DNA of 64,000 nt from Alphaproteobacteria bacterium (GTDB lineage Bacteria > Pseudomonadota > Alphaproteobacteria > Rhizobiales > JAJFHC01), in assembly GCA_021775805.1 (NCBI GenBank), contig JAJFHD010000105.1, forward strand, positions 1-64,000, in the 5' to 3' direction. Below the pieces are notes generated by a model. The model did not search any database. It was given only the letters and a program-made list of their open reading frames with translations, and was not told the origin of the DNA. A program made the translations under genes and the position numbers. This document shows positions 17,001 through 24,536 of the stretch, piece by piece (position 1 is the stretch's first letter; each line of letters begins with the position of its first letter).

Positions 17001-19546
17001 GCGACGGAATTCTCCGCAATCTGGCCGCCGTCGAACTGAGGGCGGATACCGATCATGACCCCGGAGGCCTTGATATCGATCGCGGTTTTGCGTTCGACTG
17101 CACGGCCGCTGCCTTCGCGCATGCGAACGACAAGATCGGCGGCCAGTGGTCTGGTTGTCGCCGCAACGTTGTCGACCAGAAGGTTGAACGTGCTGGTGCC
17201 GTCTGCATCCAGGGGCGCCATGTCCTTGATGGGAAAGTTCTGTGAGACGCTGTCCTGTTTTGCCGACAGACCGAACTTGTAACCTTTGTATCCTTTCCGC
17301 TCCCGTTTCGTGCGGACAATGAGTTCACCTTCAAGGGTCAGTCCTGAAGCCGGCGCGCCGTAAAGGTAGCGTCCCTCGACAGATGCTGCGCCTGGCTGGC
17401 CAATGGCGATGGACTGCCCGGCTGTCGCAATGGTGAAGTCGATGCGCTCGGGCAGGAAGTCCTCGACCAGAAACCGCTGGTCCGCGACCGGGTCCGCCTT
17501 GGGATCGGTGTGGACCTGGACCCGCCAGGTGCCGTGTTTCGCGTTGGCCGTCAACGGCAGCTCGACGGCGTATCCGCCCAGGGCAGACCCGGCCTCGACA
17601 AGACGGCGTTCTTCGACACCGTCGGGCCGCCTGAAAACGAAGGTGAGCGGCAAGTCGTCAATTGCGCGAGCCGACGGGTCACGGGCCAATGCCGCCACGT
17701 GAACGGTTTCTCCGGCGCGATAGATGCCCCGTTCGGTCCAGGCGTAAACATCGACGCCCGCCGGTGCTGCACGCCCGGCAACGCCGCGGTCGGAAAAATC
17801 AAATCCCGAACTGGCGACATCGAGGAAGACAAAGTCGCCGGCGCTTCTTTTTGCCGTGATGACAGCAGGCGCCAGACCGCCCTTGCCACGGGTCAGGCCG
17901 GCGTCAAAACGGGCCTGGCCCTGGGCGTCGGTCGAGGCGGTGCCAAGGACCTCGTTGTTGCGCGCAATCAGTGTGATGTCGACGCCGGCCAGCGGTGCCG
18001 CAGATCCGAGTGACCGGGCAAACACCTGCAGATCCGTGTCGCCGCTGAATGTAGTCAGGCCGATGTCGGAGATAACAAACCACTGGCTCGCCGATGCTTC
18101 GTAATTTCTTGGGCCACTGATCGACGGCTGGGCGGTCAGGAGGTAGACGCCCGGTTTGCGCTTTGGCAACGCCTCGTCGATCGGAATTGAGGTTACGACT
18201 TCCTTGTTCAAGTCGGGCTTGATGTCGATTGAACCCTGCCAGGTGGGTTCACCAATGTCATTGGTAAGGTACTCGGCCTGAGACGGGTTCAACTGCTGCA
18301 GGAACTGCCAGCCTTGAAACAGCTGGGACAGCGCCCGTTCGCCGATGCGAAAGAGTTTAAGGTCGGCCTTGTCGGTGTTGACGGTAACCAGAGGAATGCC
18401 GCGGCGGGCGGTCAGGGGCAGGACAAAATTGTTGCCGGTGAACCGGGCGGCGGGCTGACGGTCGCGGATGTAGACGTCAAGATCGACGTCGTTGAGCAGG
18501 TTTTCGCCGATCGACGAGGGCAGGCCCTGACGCAGGCCGACCTTGTATTTCTTGCCGTGTTCCAGCCCTTCCACGCAGATCTGCCTGTCCTTGACATCGA
18601 TCGCCTGCGGCGGCGCCCGGTCGACGCTCAGGTAGCTTTCGTACCCCGCAGAGTCCTTGTTGAGCCCTTCGGAGAACTGGACACAGATCCGCGGGTTGAG
18701 ATTGTCGGAGTCGACCGTGTGGTTGAGGACCCTGAAACCGTGCTTGCGGCGCAACTCGAGGAATGCCGTGCGTTCCGTGGCGACGTCGTTGAGTTCAAGA
18801 CTGCGTTCATAGGCGGTTATCGCCGGCCGGTATCGGCGTTGTGCTTCCAGACCTCTGGCCAGATGGGCAAGGGCGGCGGCACGGGCGCTTCTGGTCCGCG
18901 ACAGACGGTAGGCGCTGAGGGCGGCAGAGGTTGTGATGTTGTTGTAAAAGCGCCGTTGCGACGAACTCTGGGTGCGATGGGCGTGGGCGACGGCGGACAA
19001 CTCGAGCCAGACGGTCACGTCTCGCGGATCGATCTTCAGGGCGGCGCTGAAATAGTCGGAAGCGACCTTAGTGTTGCCGCCCGCAAGGTTCTGCCGCGCG
19101 ATCGACGTCACGGCGGCAAATCCCAGGTTGGTCGACAGGGATTTGCTGGACGAAAGCGAGCTCCGGAATTTTCGGGCCTCGTCGCGCAAGTAAGCCGGCA
19201 CGAAGGAAAGTTCAGGTGGTGCCCCAAGATCGGGCTCCGGGCCCCTGGCGGAGACACGGCCGGCAACCGCACCCGGAAACGAATTCAAGGCGCCGAAATC
19301 GGATTTCAGAAAACAGAATTGTGCCGAGACGTTGTAGGTAAAGGCCTTGCAGGCAGGGTTGCCGAGACAGGTTGCCTTGCACCGCTCCAGGGACACGTTC
19401 TGTTCGGTTTTGAGGTCAAAGCCGAAATAGTCGCTGTTTTCATGGGTTATGATGTGCCGGTCCTGGTTCTGCGCCAGTGCCGGTATGGTCAAAAGAGATG
19501 CAATTCCAAGAGTTGCCCAAGCATATAGGATTGCACGCATTGCCAT
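14066..19546 (-). CDS. Alpha-2-macroglobulin family protein with N-terminal PAN/Apple domain
   Basis: 1826 aa. The signal peptide ends at ALA-QN (about residue 25). Residues ~30-95 carry a Cys-rich PAN/Apple pattern (ERCKATCLGNPACKAFTYN, then QFCFLKSD), followed by helical TPR-like sequence and then the MG domains. The thioester motif GCAEQ is present in YPYGCAEQ (Cys1379, Gln1382), so it is a thioester-active type that can trap proteases covalently. GGAGG lies 5 nt before the chosen ATG. The next gene is pbpC, the classical partner. Bacterial A2Ms guard the periplasm against proteases when the envelope is breached. The added PAN domain is not part of the E. coli protein and may target it to another protein or to glycan. 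Confidence 0.93.
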   Translation of the reverse strand: MAMRAILYAWATLGIASLLTIPALAQNQDRHIITHENSDYFGFDLKTEQNVSLERCKATCLGNPACKAFTYNVSAQFCFLKSDFGALNSFPGAVAGRVSARGPEPDLGAPPELSFVPAYLRDEARKFRSSLSSSKSLSTNLGFAAVTSIARQNLAGGNTKVASDYFSAALKIDPRDVTVWLELSAVAHAHRTQSSSQRRFYNNITTSAALSAYRLSRTRSARAAALAHLARGLEAQRRYRPAITAYERSLELNDVATERTAFLELRRKHGFRVLNHTVDSDNLNPRICVQFSEGLNKDSAGYESYLSVDRAPPQAIDVKDRQICVEGLEHGKKYKVGLRQGLPSSIGENLLNDVDLDVYIRDRQPAARFTGNNFVLPLTARRGIPLVTVNTDKADLKLFRIGERALSQLFQGWQFLQQLNPSQAEYLTNDIGEPTWQGSIDIKPDLNKEVVTSIPIDEALPKRKPGVYLLTAQPSISGPRNYEASASQWFVISDIGLTTFSGDTDLQVFARSLGSAAPLAGVDITLIARNNEVLGTASTDAQGQARFDAGLTRGKGGLAPAVITAKRSAGDFVFLDVASSGFDFSDRGVAGRAAPAGVDVYAWTERGIYRAGETVHVAALARDPSARAIDDLPLTFVFRRPDGVEERRLVEAGSALGGYAVELPLTANAKHGTWRVQVHTDPKADPVADQRFLVEDFLPERIDFTIATAGQSIAIGQPGAASVEGRYLYGAPASGLTLEGELIVRTKRERKGYKGYKFGLSAKQDSVSQNFPIKDMAPLDADGTSTFNLLVDNVAATTRPLAADLVVRMREGSGRAVERKTAIDIKASGVMIGIRPQFDGGQIAENSVAGFDVIAVDPDGRKADLAGVNWSIVKVERNYQWYRDGSSWRYESIDLEKKVSSGSFDIKSESPTPVSVPVGWGHYRLDIETAAADGPATSVDFNAGWFVQAKSTETPDGLEIALDKSQYKAGDIAKLKVSPRFAGEMLIAIGTDRIVESMSVSVPPEGATFDLPVGNDWGAGAYVLATLYRPGDAGTSRMPMRAIGVKWLSVDPQDRNLAISLGADAQTRPHEPLKIPVSVAGLAPQQEAYVTVAAVDVGILNLTNYPSPDPIKRYFGQRTLGIEMRDIYGRLIDGSLGATGRLRTGGDFADNMSAKGNPPTEKLVAFFSGPVRLDENGKAEVTFDIPQFNGTVRIMATAWTEDGVGSAEAETVIRDPIVVAASLPKFMAPGDQARLLIDIANTDAPAGAYAVDIETSDNLSLTGDQLATTLELAAGQKTSLAVPVNAQSAGTAWARIRLSGSGDFFVEHEISMKVRPGQLPVTRKMEVALAANGGSLVVDRTLFDDSQLDGAKINVSVARPSAFDVPSLILQLDRYPYGCAEQITSKALPLLYSSDFSAGIPGLDEAVVKERIQKAINTVLSYQSNSGGFSLWGTQADDLWLSAYVTEFLTRASEKGYDVPAQPMRQALQSLQNVLAYRNDLSNNDAAVAYALYVLARNRLASAGDLRYYADTQLQSFRTPIARAQLAAGMALYGDQQRAERTFNSAFRLAQESARSESGQYHYGSRLRDASAMLALASEARPAPSDTAGMIKLVSSLRRADAHTSTQEQAWMLLAARAARASDDAISLSVNGLPHAGTLARRIEGADLADQPLQVTNRHGEDLLATVTTIAVPAQPLPAGGEGFAIERTYYRLDGTQANVSEVSQNERFVVVINVRQLNDLPSRLVVTDLLPAGFEIDNPRLVKSADLGNFDWLPETAATHSEFRDDRFVTAFDRAKGGESQFTVAYTVRAVTPGRFMHPAASVEDMYRPQYSARTASGWMQVARP

Positions 19547-19859
19547 ATTCTCCTCCCGATCCGGTTAATCCGGTGATACCAGCGTCGTCTGTTAATCTGG
19601 GCGCCATTGTGGCGAAATTCAATGTGGCGCGGACGCCGGTTCCAGCCAAACGAGCTCACACTAACACGGCCAACATGAACCTGTCGCAACAACAACCCCC
19701 TTTACACGGTACTTTCATGCCGGAACAGGTTTGATCAAGGCGGTTCACTCAGCTCCGACAATGTGAAACAATTGATGTCAATCAACATATCCAGATTGGC
19801 GACAGGCCAGAATTGGATCGTTACACTTGGCAGCTGCAAATCAATCGAAAGGGCTCTAG
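19547..19859. other. Divergent promoter region between the A2M and universal stress protein genes
   Basis: No gene seen. It contains the A2M ribosome binding site on the minus strand, a TTGATCAA palindrome at 19733-19740 and a perfect FNR-type box at 19772-19785 serving the plus-strand usp gene. Confidence 0.6.
19772..19785 (+). promoter_or_regulatory. FNR/FixK-type box TTGAT-GTCA-ATCAA
   Basis: TTGATGTCAATCAA is an exact match to the FNR/Anr/FixK consensus TTGAT-N4-ATCAA. Its centre is about 81 bp upstream of the usp start. A start site about 41.5 bp downstream of the centre (near 19820) would leave CAGAAT at 19808-19813 as a reasonable -10, which is the class II activator arrangement. This predicts induction of the stress protein under low oxygen. 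Confidence 0.65.
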
Positions 19860-20699
19860 ATGGCCATAAAGGACCTTCTTGTCGCTTATGACGGCAACGA
19901 AAGCTCAGTGCGGGCGGTACGGTTCGCGGTTCAGATGGCGGGCAAATACGGTGCATCGATAACCGGTCTGCACGTTTACCAGCAGGAAAAATACGAAAGC
20001 CACATCCGGCGATGGATCCCGGAGGAGGTTTTGAACAACCTCCGCAATGCCGAACTCGACGTGGAAAAATCCATCGAGGCCTCCTTTCACGAGGCGATGA
20101 AAGCGACAGGATTTGACGGCAAGACCAAGTGGATCTCCTGTGAGGGGTGGCCGAATGTTCTGATGCCGCGTTACGTGCGCTATTTCGACATGCTGATTAC
20201 GGGGCAGTTCAGCAATGTGGATCAGGGGAGCAGCGGTTCGCTCAGTGCGGAAGAGTTGCTGCTGCGTTCCGGCAAACCGATTATCGCCGTGCCCAGAACC
20301 TACGAACCCAAACCGTTCAAGGAAGAGGCCGCCGTTGCCTGGGACGGCAGCCGGTCGGCGGCGCGGGCGCTCACCGACGCGATGCAGATTCTGGAGACCA
20401 AGTCACGCCTGGATGTCATTCGTCTGATTTCCAGCGAGGCGGAGGAAGCCAAGCGGGTTCTGCCCGAACATGACCTGATCGCCCACCTCGAAGCTCATGG
20501 GATCAATGCCAATCTTGTGCAGATCAACCCGGGCAGGGACGCACCGGGGAAGGCCATTCTCGGACATTGTGCTAAGACTTCACCCGACGTCCTGGTCATG
20601 GGCGCCTACGGCCGCGGCAAGTTCGGGACTTTACTGTTCGGCAGTACCGCCCAGTACGTCCTGAGCAATATGACAATCCCCGTACTGATGTCGCACTGA
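19860..20699 (+). CDS. Two-domain universal stress protein (UspA family)
   Basis: 279 aa, a tandem of two Usp domains. The second ends with the ATP-binding pattern GAYGRGKFGTLLFGST; the first lacks a clear copy, as is common in tandem Usps. AAGGG precedes ATG by 6 nt. The upstream FNR-type box suggests activation in low oxygen, matching the role of related Usps in anaerobic or redox stress. A 70-codon gene follows 31 bp later and is probably co-transcribed. Confidence 0.9.
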   Translation: MAIKDLLVAYDGNESSVRAVRFAVQMAGKYGASITGLHVYQQEKYESHIRRWIPEEVLNNLRNAELDVEKSIEASFHEAMKATGFDGKTKWISCEGWPNVLMPRYVRYFDMLITGQFSNVDQGSSGSLSAEELLLRSGKPIIAVPRTYEPKPFKEEAAVAWDGSRSAARALTDAMQILETKSRLDVIRLISSEAEEAKRVLPEHDLIAHLEAHGINANLVQINPGRDAPGKAILGHCAKTSPDVLVMGAYGRGKFGTLLFGSTAQYVLSNMTIPVLMSH

Positions 20700-20730
20700 C
20701 CGGCACCGGACATTCGCAAGGAGCGCCCCA

Positions 20731-20943
20731 ATGGTATTTGAAGACCTGATGGTGAGGATCAACATGCTCCTCAACGACATGGAGAACCAGCCCGAGGACG
20801 CTCACCAGGTGCTCGAGCAGATTCACCAGGAACTCAACCAGATGAAGGCAACCGGACAGCCGCTGCCCGACGATCTGGTGCAGCTTGAAAGGCGTCTGGA
20901 ACGTGAGTTCGAGGCGATCGCGAAAGATAATTCAGCTTCGTAG
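20731..20943 (+). CDS. Small acidic helical protein, unknown function
   Basis: 70 aa with AAGGAG 7 nt before ATG, so it is very likely translated. It is almost entirely predicted helix with heptad-like hydrophobics (LMVRINMLLNDMEN, VLEQIHQELNQMKATG, LVQLERRLEREFEAIA), so a coiled coil is plausible. It lies 31 bp after the universal stress protein gene and is probably in its FNR-controlled transcript. No family is recognised. Confidence 0.75.
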   Translation: MVFEDLMVRINMLLNDMENQPEDAHQVLEQIHQELNQMKATGQPLPDDLVQLERRLEREFEAIAKDNSAS

Positions 20944-21119
20944 CGTTCGAGCGAACCGGACGACGCGGGCAGTGTCGAACTCCTGCCGTCCGCGTCGGTT
21001 TGGCAAGGGCCGGCGATGGCGCTGTTCGTCTGCAAGTGGCACAAGTCATGTTCGGCCTGTACAGTGGGGCGTCGATTTGTACGATGGGTACACAGTCCGA
21101 TGGTTGCCGCAGACGTTCC

Positions 21120-22379
21120 ATGCCAATGACCCCGAGCCCGAAGATTTTCATTTCCTATCGCCGCGACGACGCGCCGGGGTCGACCGGGCGGCTTTACGAC
21201 CGGCTTGCCGACAGTTTCCCCCGCGAAGCGCTGTTCATGGACGTGGACGCCATGGTGCCGGGGGTCGACTTCGTGCGCGAACTGGACGAAGCGGTTCAGG
21301 ACTGCGACGTGCTGCTGGCGGTGATCGGACGCCATTGGCTTGACGCGGCGGCACCGAGCGGTGCGCGGCGTCTCGACGACCCGGAAGATTTTGTCCGAAT
21401 CGAGGTCGAGACCGCGCTGAAGCAGCGTATCCGCGTGATTCCGGTGCTGGTCGACGGGGCGCAGATGCCGGCCGCTGAGGAGTTGCCGGAACCGCTCAAA
21501 CCCCTGGCGCGCCGGCATGCGGTGGAGATCAGCCATTCGCGGTTTGCCAGCGATGCGGACCGGCTGGTGCGTGCGTTCGGGATGGACGAGACGGCCGCAT
21601 CGCCGCCGGCGCAGACCCAGCCGCTACAGGCAGCACCCCAGGCACAGGCGGTACCTCGCGCGGCGACCGACCTCAATGCGGTCACAAGCGCGCCCGTGTC
21701 GCGATGGCGCGTCGCCGGGGCGGCCTTTACCGTTTGGGCGATCGTCGCCTCAGGCGCCTACGGCAACCTCGCCGCGGCGCCCGGCCCGGCCTACTGGCTC
21801 GACCGTGCCGGCATGGAGATATACTTGTGGGCCGGCTTCAATGTGATGATCGGCCCGGCGCTGGCGCTGAAGATCTGGTTGCCGCGGTTCGCAATGGCGC
21901 ACTTCTGGGGTGTCGTGGGTGCGACGTTTGCCGCCCTGGCGACCCTCATCGGCAGCCAGTATCTGTTCACCACGTTTCTGTTGCCCGATGTTCCGTTGGA
22001 TGCGACCGGCACGGTTGAAGCGATCCTCAATATGGGTTTGCGGGAAATCCCCCAGAGTCTGCTGTGCGGCGTGGTGCTCGGTTATTTCCTGTCCCAGGCG
22101 CTGGGTGGCTGGTTCGGGCAGGCTGGCGGGCGTGGCTTCGTCGTGCGAACAATCGTTATCTGGTCGGCCACAGGCACGGCCTATGGGATCGCGAACTTCC
22201 TGCTGATCGTGATTATGGAAGCGGCGGTGGCCGTGGGCTCCGGCGCCGAGGCAGCGCTCATCGCCCGCGCCGATGCGCGTATGTGGTCGGATACTGCGGT
22301 CTATGGCGCGGCGTGGGCGCTGGGTTTCTGGCTCACCCTCAGCTTCGGACCACGTCGCGCGGCGGCAGAGACAGTATGA
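21120..22379 (+). CDS. TIR domain protein with C-terminal polytopic membrane domain
   Basis: About 419 aa. The TIR domain (1-150) begins KIFISYRRDDAPGSTGRLYD, the widespread bacterial TIR type, with RRLDDPEDFVRIEVE near residue 95 covering the catalytic-Glu region and RVIPVLVDGA after it. A Pro/Gln/Ala linker (~155-190) leads to about six membrane helices. The start is uncertain: ATG 21120 or 21126, neither with a good Shine-Dalgarno, while the open frame reaches back to 21000. Similar TIR-plus-membrane proteins are common in Alphaproteobacteria and their role is mostly unknown. It is separate from the TIR operon at 2894-8926. Confidence 0.8.
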   Translation: MPMTPSPKIFISYRRDDAPGSTGRLYDRLADSFPREALFMDVDAMVPGVDFVRELDEAVQDCDVLLAVIGRHWLDAAAPSGARRLDDPEDFVRIEVETALKQRIRVIPVLVDGAQMPAAEELPEPLKPLARRHAVEISHSRFASDADRLVRAFGMDETAASPPAQTQPLQAAPQAQAVPRAATDLNAVTSAPVSRWRVAGAAFTVWAIVASGAYGNLAAAPGPAYWLDRAGMEIYLWAGFNVMIGPALALKIWLPRFAMAHFWGVVGATFAALATLIGSQYLFTTFLLPDVPLDATGTVEAILNMGLREIPQSLLCGVVLGYFLSQALGGWFGQAGGRGFVVRTIVIWSATGTAYGIANFLLIVIMEAAVAVGSGAEAALIARADARMWSDTAVYGAAWALGFWLTLSFGPRRAAAETV

Positions 22380-22412
22380 TGCGCTTCTCCTGGTCCCCTA
22401 GAGAGGTCAAAA

Positions 22413-22880
22413 ATGGCACCTGTTATGCGCCAACCCAAGCTCGATGAACTGACGATGCTCAGTGATCTGTGCATGCGGTCCAAGGCTGTCTGGGGTTACG
22501 ATGACAAATTCATGGCGGCGTGCCGTGAAGAGCTGACGTTGACAACCGACGAGCTGACGACGACGCATGTCGCCGTGGCCGAGGTTTCCGGTACGGTCGC
22601 CGGTGTTGCCCAGGTGGAGATCGATGGCGGCGAAGCCGATCTGCTCAAGCTGTTCGTCGATCCGGAGGCGATGCGCAACGGCGTTGGTCGCGGTCTCTTT
22701 GAATGGGCGAGCAGCACCGCCCGAAGGATGGGTGCAGACAGCCTCACCATCGAGGCGGACCCGGGCGCCGTACCGTTTTATCGCCGGATGGGCGCAAAAG
22801 ACGTGGGGGTCGTGCCATCCGGGTCGATCCCGGGCAGAGTGCTTCCCAGACTCTGTCTTGATCTTGGCGCGGCCGGCTGA
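22413..22880 (+). CDS. GNAT family N-acetyltransferase
   Basis: 155 aa. It has the GNAT fold order with the acetyl-CoA loop in RNGVGRGLFEWA and the C-terminal SLTIEADPGAVPFYRRMGAK segment typical of the family. GAGAGG lies 6 nt before ATG. It sits between the TIR-membrane gene (33 bp upstream) and a second acetyltransferase gene (60 bp downstream) on the same strand. The substrate is not predictable from sequence. Confidence 0.85.
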   Translation: MAPVMRQPKLDELTMLSDLCMRSKAVWGYDDKFMAACREELTLTTDELTTTHVAVAEVSGTVAGVAQVEIDGGEADLLKLFVDPEAMRNGVGRGLFEWASSTARRMGADSLTIEADPGAVPFYRRMGAKDVGVVPSGSIPGRVLPRLCLDLGAAG

Positions 22881-22940
22881 ATGAATGCCCGTTTTTCGAC
22901 CGCCCGGACCGGCGATCCGGAAAACCGGAGGCCATGAGCA

Positions 22941-23405
22941 ATGACCAACAAATCGTCCCCGACCATCCGCCAACTCCTGGCGTCCGATATCAAGGAAATG
23001 CGGAAATTGCTCGCGGTTTTTGGGGAGGCGTTTGACGAGACGGACACGTACACAGCAAATCAGCCCGGTGACGGCTACCTGCGCGAAATTCTGGGCGCCG
23101 ACAGTTTCATTGCCCTGGCGGCAGTGCAAGCGGGCACTGTGATCGGCGGCCTGGCGGCCTACGAACTCAGGAAGTTCGAGGCCGAACGCAGCGAAATCTA
23201 TATCTACGATCTGGCGGTCTCGGCCGGGCACCGGCGCCAGGGCATTGCAACTGATCTGATCGAACGGCTCAGGGCGATCGCTGCACAGCGCGGCGTGCAT
23301 GTCATCTTTGTGCAGGCAGACCGTTCCGACGCACCCGCGGTCGAACTCTATACGAAACTTGGAACGCGCGAAGAGGTCCTCCATTTCGATATTGACGTGA
23401 CATGA
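22941..23405 (+). CDS. AAC(3)-I-like aminoglycoside 3-N-acetyltransferase
   Basis: 154 aa. Beyond the GNAT acetyl-CoA loop HRRQGIA (97-103), it carries blocks I recognise from AAC(3)-I (gentamicin acetyltransferase, AacC1): FIALAA, KFEAERSEIYIYDLAVS, VQADRSDAPAVELYTKLG and the C-terminal REEVLHFDID. The length matches the family. GGAGG precedes the start at 9 nt. Family knowledge predicts acetyl transfer to the 3-amino group of 2-deoxystreptamine drugs. There is no integron, transposase or attC-like context here, so this looks like a resident chromosomal homologue. Activity on clinical drugs is inferred only. Confidence 0.85.
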   Translation: MTNKSSPTIRQLLASDIKEMRKLLAVFGEAFDETDTYTANQPGDGYLREILGADSFIALAAVQAGTVIGGLAAYELRKFEAERSEIYIYDLAVSAGHRRQGIATDLIERLRAIAAQRGVHVIFVQADRSDAPAVELYTKLGTREEVLHFDIDVT

Positions 23406-23464
23406 GTTCAACCTGTGTCACCGGGGTGGCGTGCCGATGAAACGCCATACCCATGGGCGTGTGA

Positions 23465-24355
23465 TCAAAGTTTGGTCGTCGGCATCTGCCGCTCCGGGTG
23501 CTTGCCACCAATCGCTTTGGTAACTTCGTCTGCAGCGCGTTTGACCTTGGGGCCGAGTTCTGAGACCACGGCGTCTGGAAACCGGACCGCCGGACCGGAT
23601 ACGGAAATGCCGGCGATCGCCTCTCCGAAGGCATTGTAGACTGCGGCTGCGACACAACGCATTCCGGAATGGCGTTCCTCGTCGTCGAGCGACCAGCCTC
23701 TCTGACGGGTTTGCGCGAGATCTGAAAACAGAGCGTCGGGTGAGGTCAGGGTGTTCGGCGTGAATTCATGCAGACCCTTTTTCTCCAATATGCGCTCGAC
23801 ATCACTTTGCGGCAGATCTGCAAGCAATGCCTTGCCGATGCCCGAGGCGTGCATGGCACCCCGCGTGCCGGGGCCGAAAAACGCCCTGATCGGATTGTGG
23901 GCCTCGACCTGGCTCATGAACACGACGTCGCCGTCGTCGGCAATCGCCAGGTTGGCGGTCTCCCCGGTCTCCTCCATGAGGCGCCTCATGATGTCGCGTC
24001 CGGCTTCGACAAGATTGGTCCGAACAGAGAACGAACTCCCGATCCGGAATGCCTCAACGCCGATCATCCATTCCTGGGTTGCTTCATCCAGTTCGACAAA
24101 CCCGTGTTTCTGCAAGGTGATCAGGAGCCGGTGAGCCGAGGAGGCCGGCATGCCGATCCGCAGCGCCAGTTCGGTCAAGGTGGCCTTGTCGTCCTTGGCC
24201 AGAGCGATCAGAAGCATCAATCCCCGGTCTAGCGCCTGGACGGTCGACTTGGAGGCATCCGGCGTTGTCGAACGCGGCCGGCCTCTGGATCTTTTGGGTG
24301 TTGCTTCCTGAGCCACGGATCGTCTCTCTGTTTTGCCCGGTTGACGATTATGCAT
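23465..24355 (-). CDS. bhcR: IclR family regulator of the beta-hydroxyaspartate cycle
   Basis: 296 aa. A basic N-terminal tail (KRSRGRPRST) precedes the IclR winged helix (~40-100: LTELALRIGMPASSAHRLL) and the effector-binding domain (~115-285: GPGTRGAMHASGIGKALLA, GMRCVAAAVYN). It is divergent from bhcABCD across a 181-bp AT-rich region, the same arrangement as the cycle locus of Paracoccus denitrificans, where BhcR is a glyoxylate-responsive IclR regulator. The name rests on this context plus family. The upstream ribosome site is poor, so the exact start is uncertain. Confidence 0.88.
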   Translation of the reverse strand: MHNRQPGKTERRSVAQEATPKRSRGRPRSTTPDASKSTVQALDRGLMLLIALAKDDKATLTELALRIGMPASSAHRLLITLQKHGFVELDEATQEWMIGVEAFRIGSSFSVRTNLVEAGRDIMRRLMEETGETANLAIADDGDVVFMSQVEAHNPIRAFFGPGTRGAMHASGIGKALLADLPQSDVERILEKKGLHEFTPNTLTSPDALFSDLAQTRQRGWSLDDEERHSGMRCVAAAVYNAFGEAIAGISVSGPAVRFPDAVVSELGPKVKRAADEVTKAIGGKHPERQMPTTKL

Positions 24356-24476
24356 AGGTTATGATTTTGAAATTTTTTTTCAATATTAAATTTTCTCAAA
24401 AAATGAAAAACAAATACTCAATATTTATCATATTGTTAGGTATTTAATTTGGAAATGGGAAAATATTTCAGAAAAA

Positions 24477-24504
24477 TTGCAGTTTGAAAATTTCCCGGTA
24501 TAAT
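24477..24504 (+). promoter_or_regulatory. Putative sigma-70 promoter of bhcABCD
   Basis: TTGCAG (24477-24482) and a perfect TATAAT (24499-24504) are 16 bp apart, with the expected start site ~25 bp before the bhcA ATG. The surrounding 24356-24536 region is strikingly AT-rich compared with its flanks and contains several A/T inverted repeats that could bind BhcR. Confidence 0.5.
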
Positions 24505-24536
24505 GGTGACAGATCAAGTTTAGTGGAGAAAGTCAC

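Noticed and set aside
18314..19528. 404-codon plus-strand frame opposite the A2M gene
   Set aside because: Antisense shadow; the A2M strand has signal peptide, PAN cysteines and ribosome site here.
19733..19740. TTGATCAA as a second FNR box
   Set aside because: It lacks the four-base spacer of the TTGAT-N4-ATCAA consensus.
22407..23411. 334-codon minus-strand frame opposite the two GNAT genes
   Set aside because: The plus strand encodes two complete acetyltransferases with ribosome sites.
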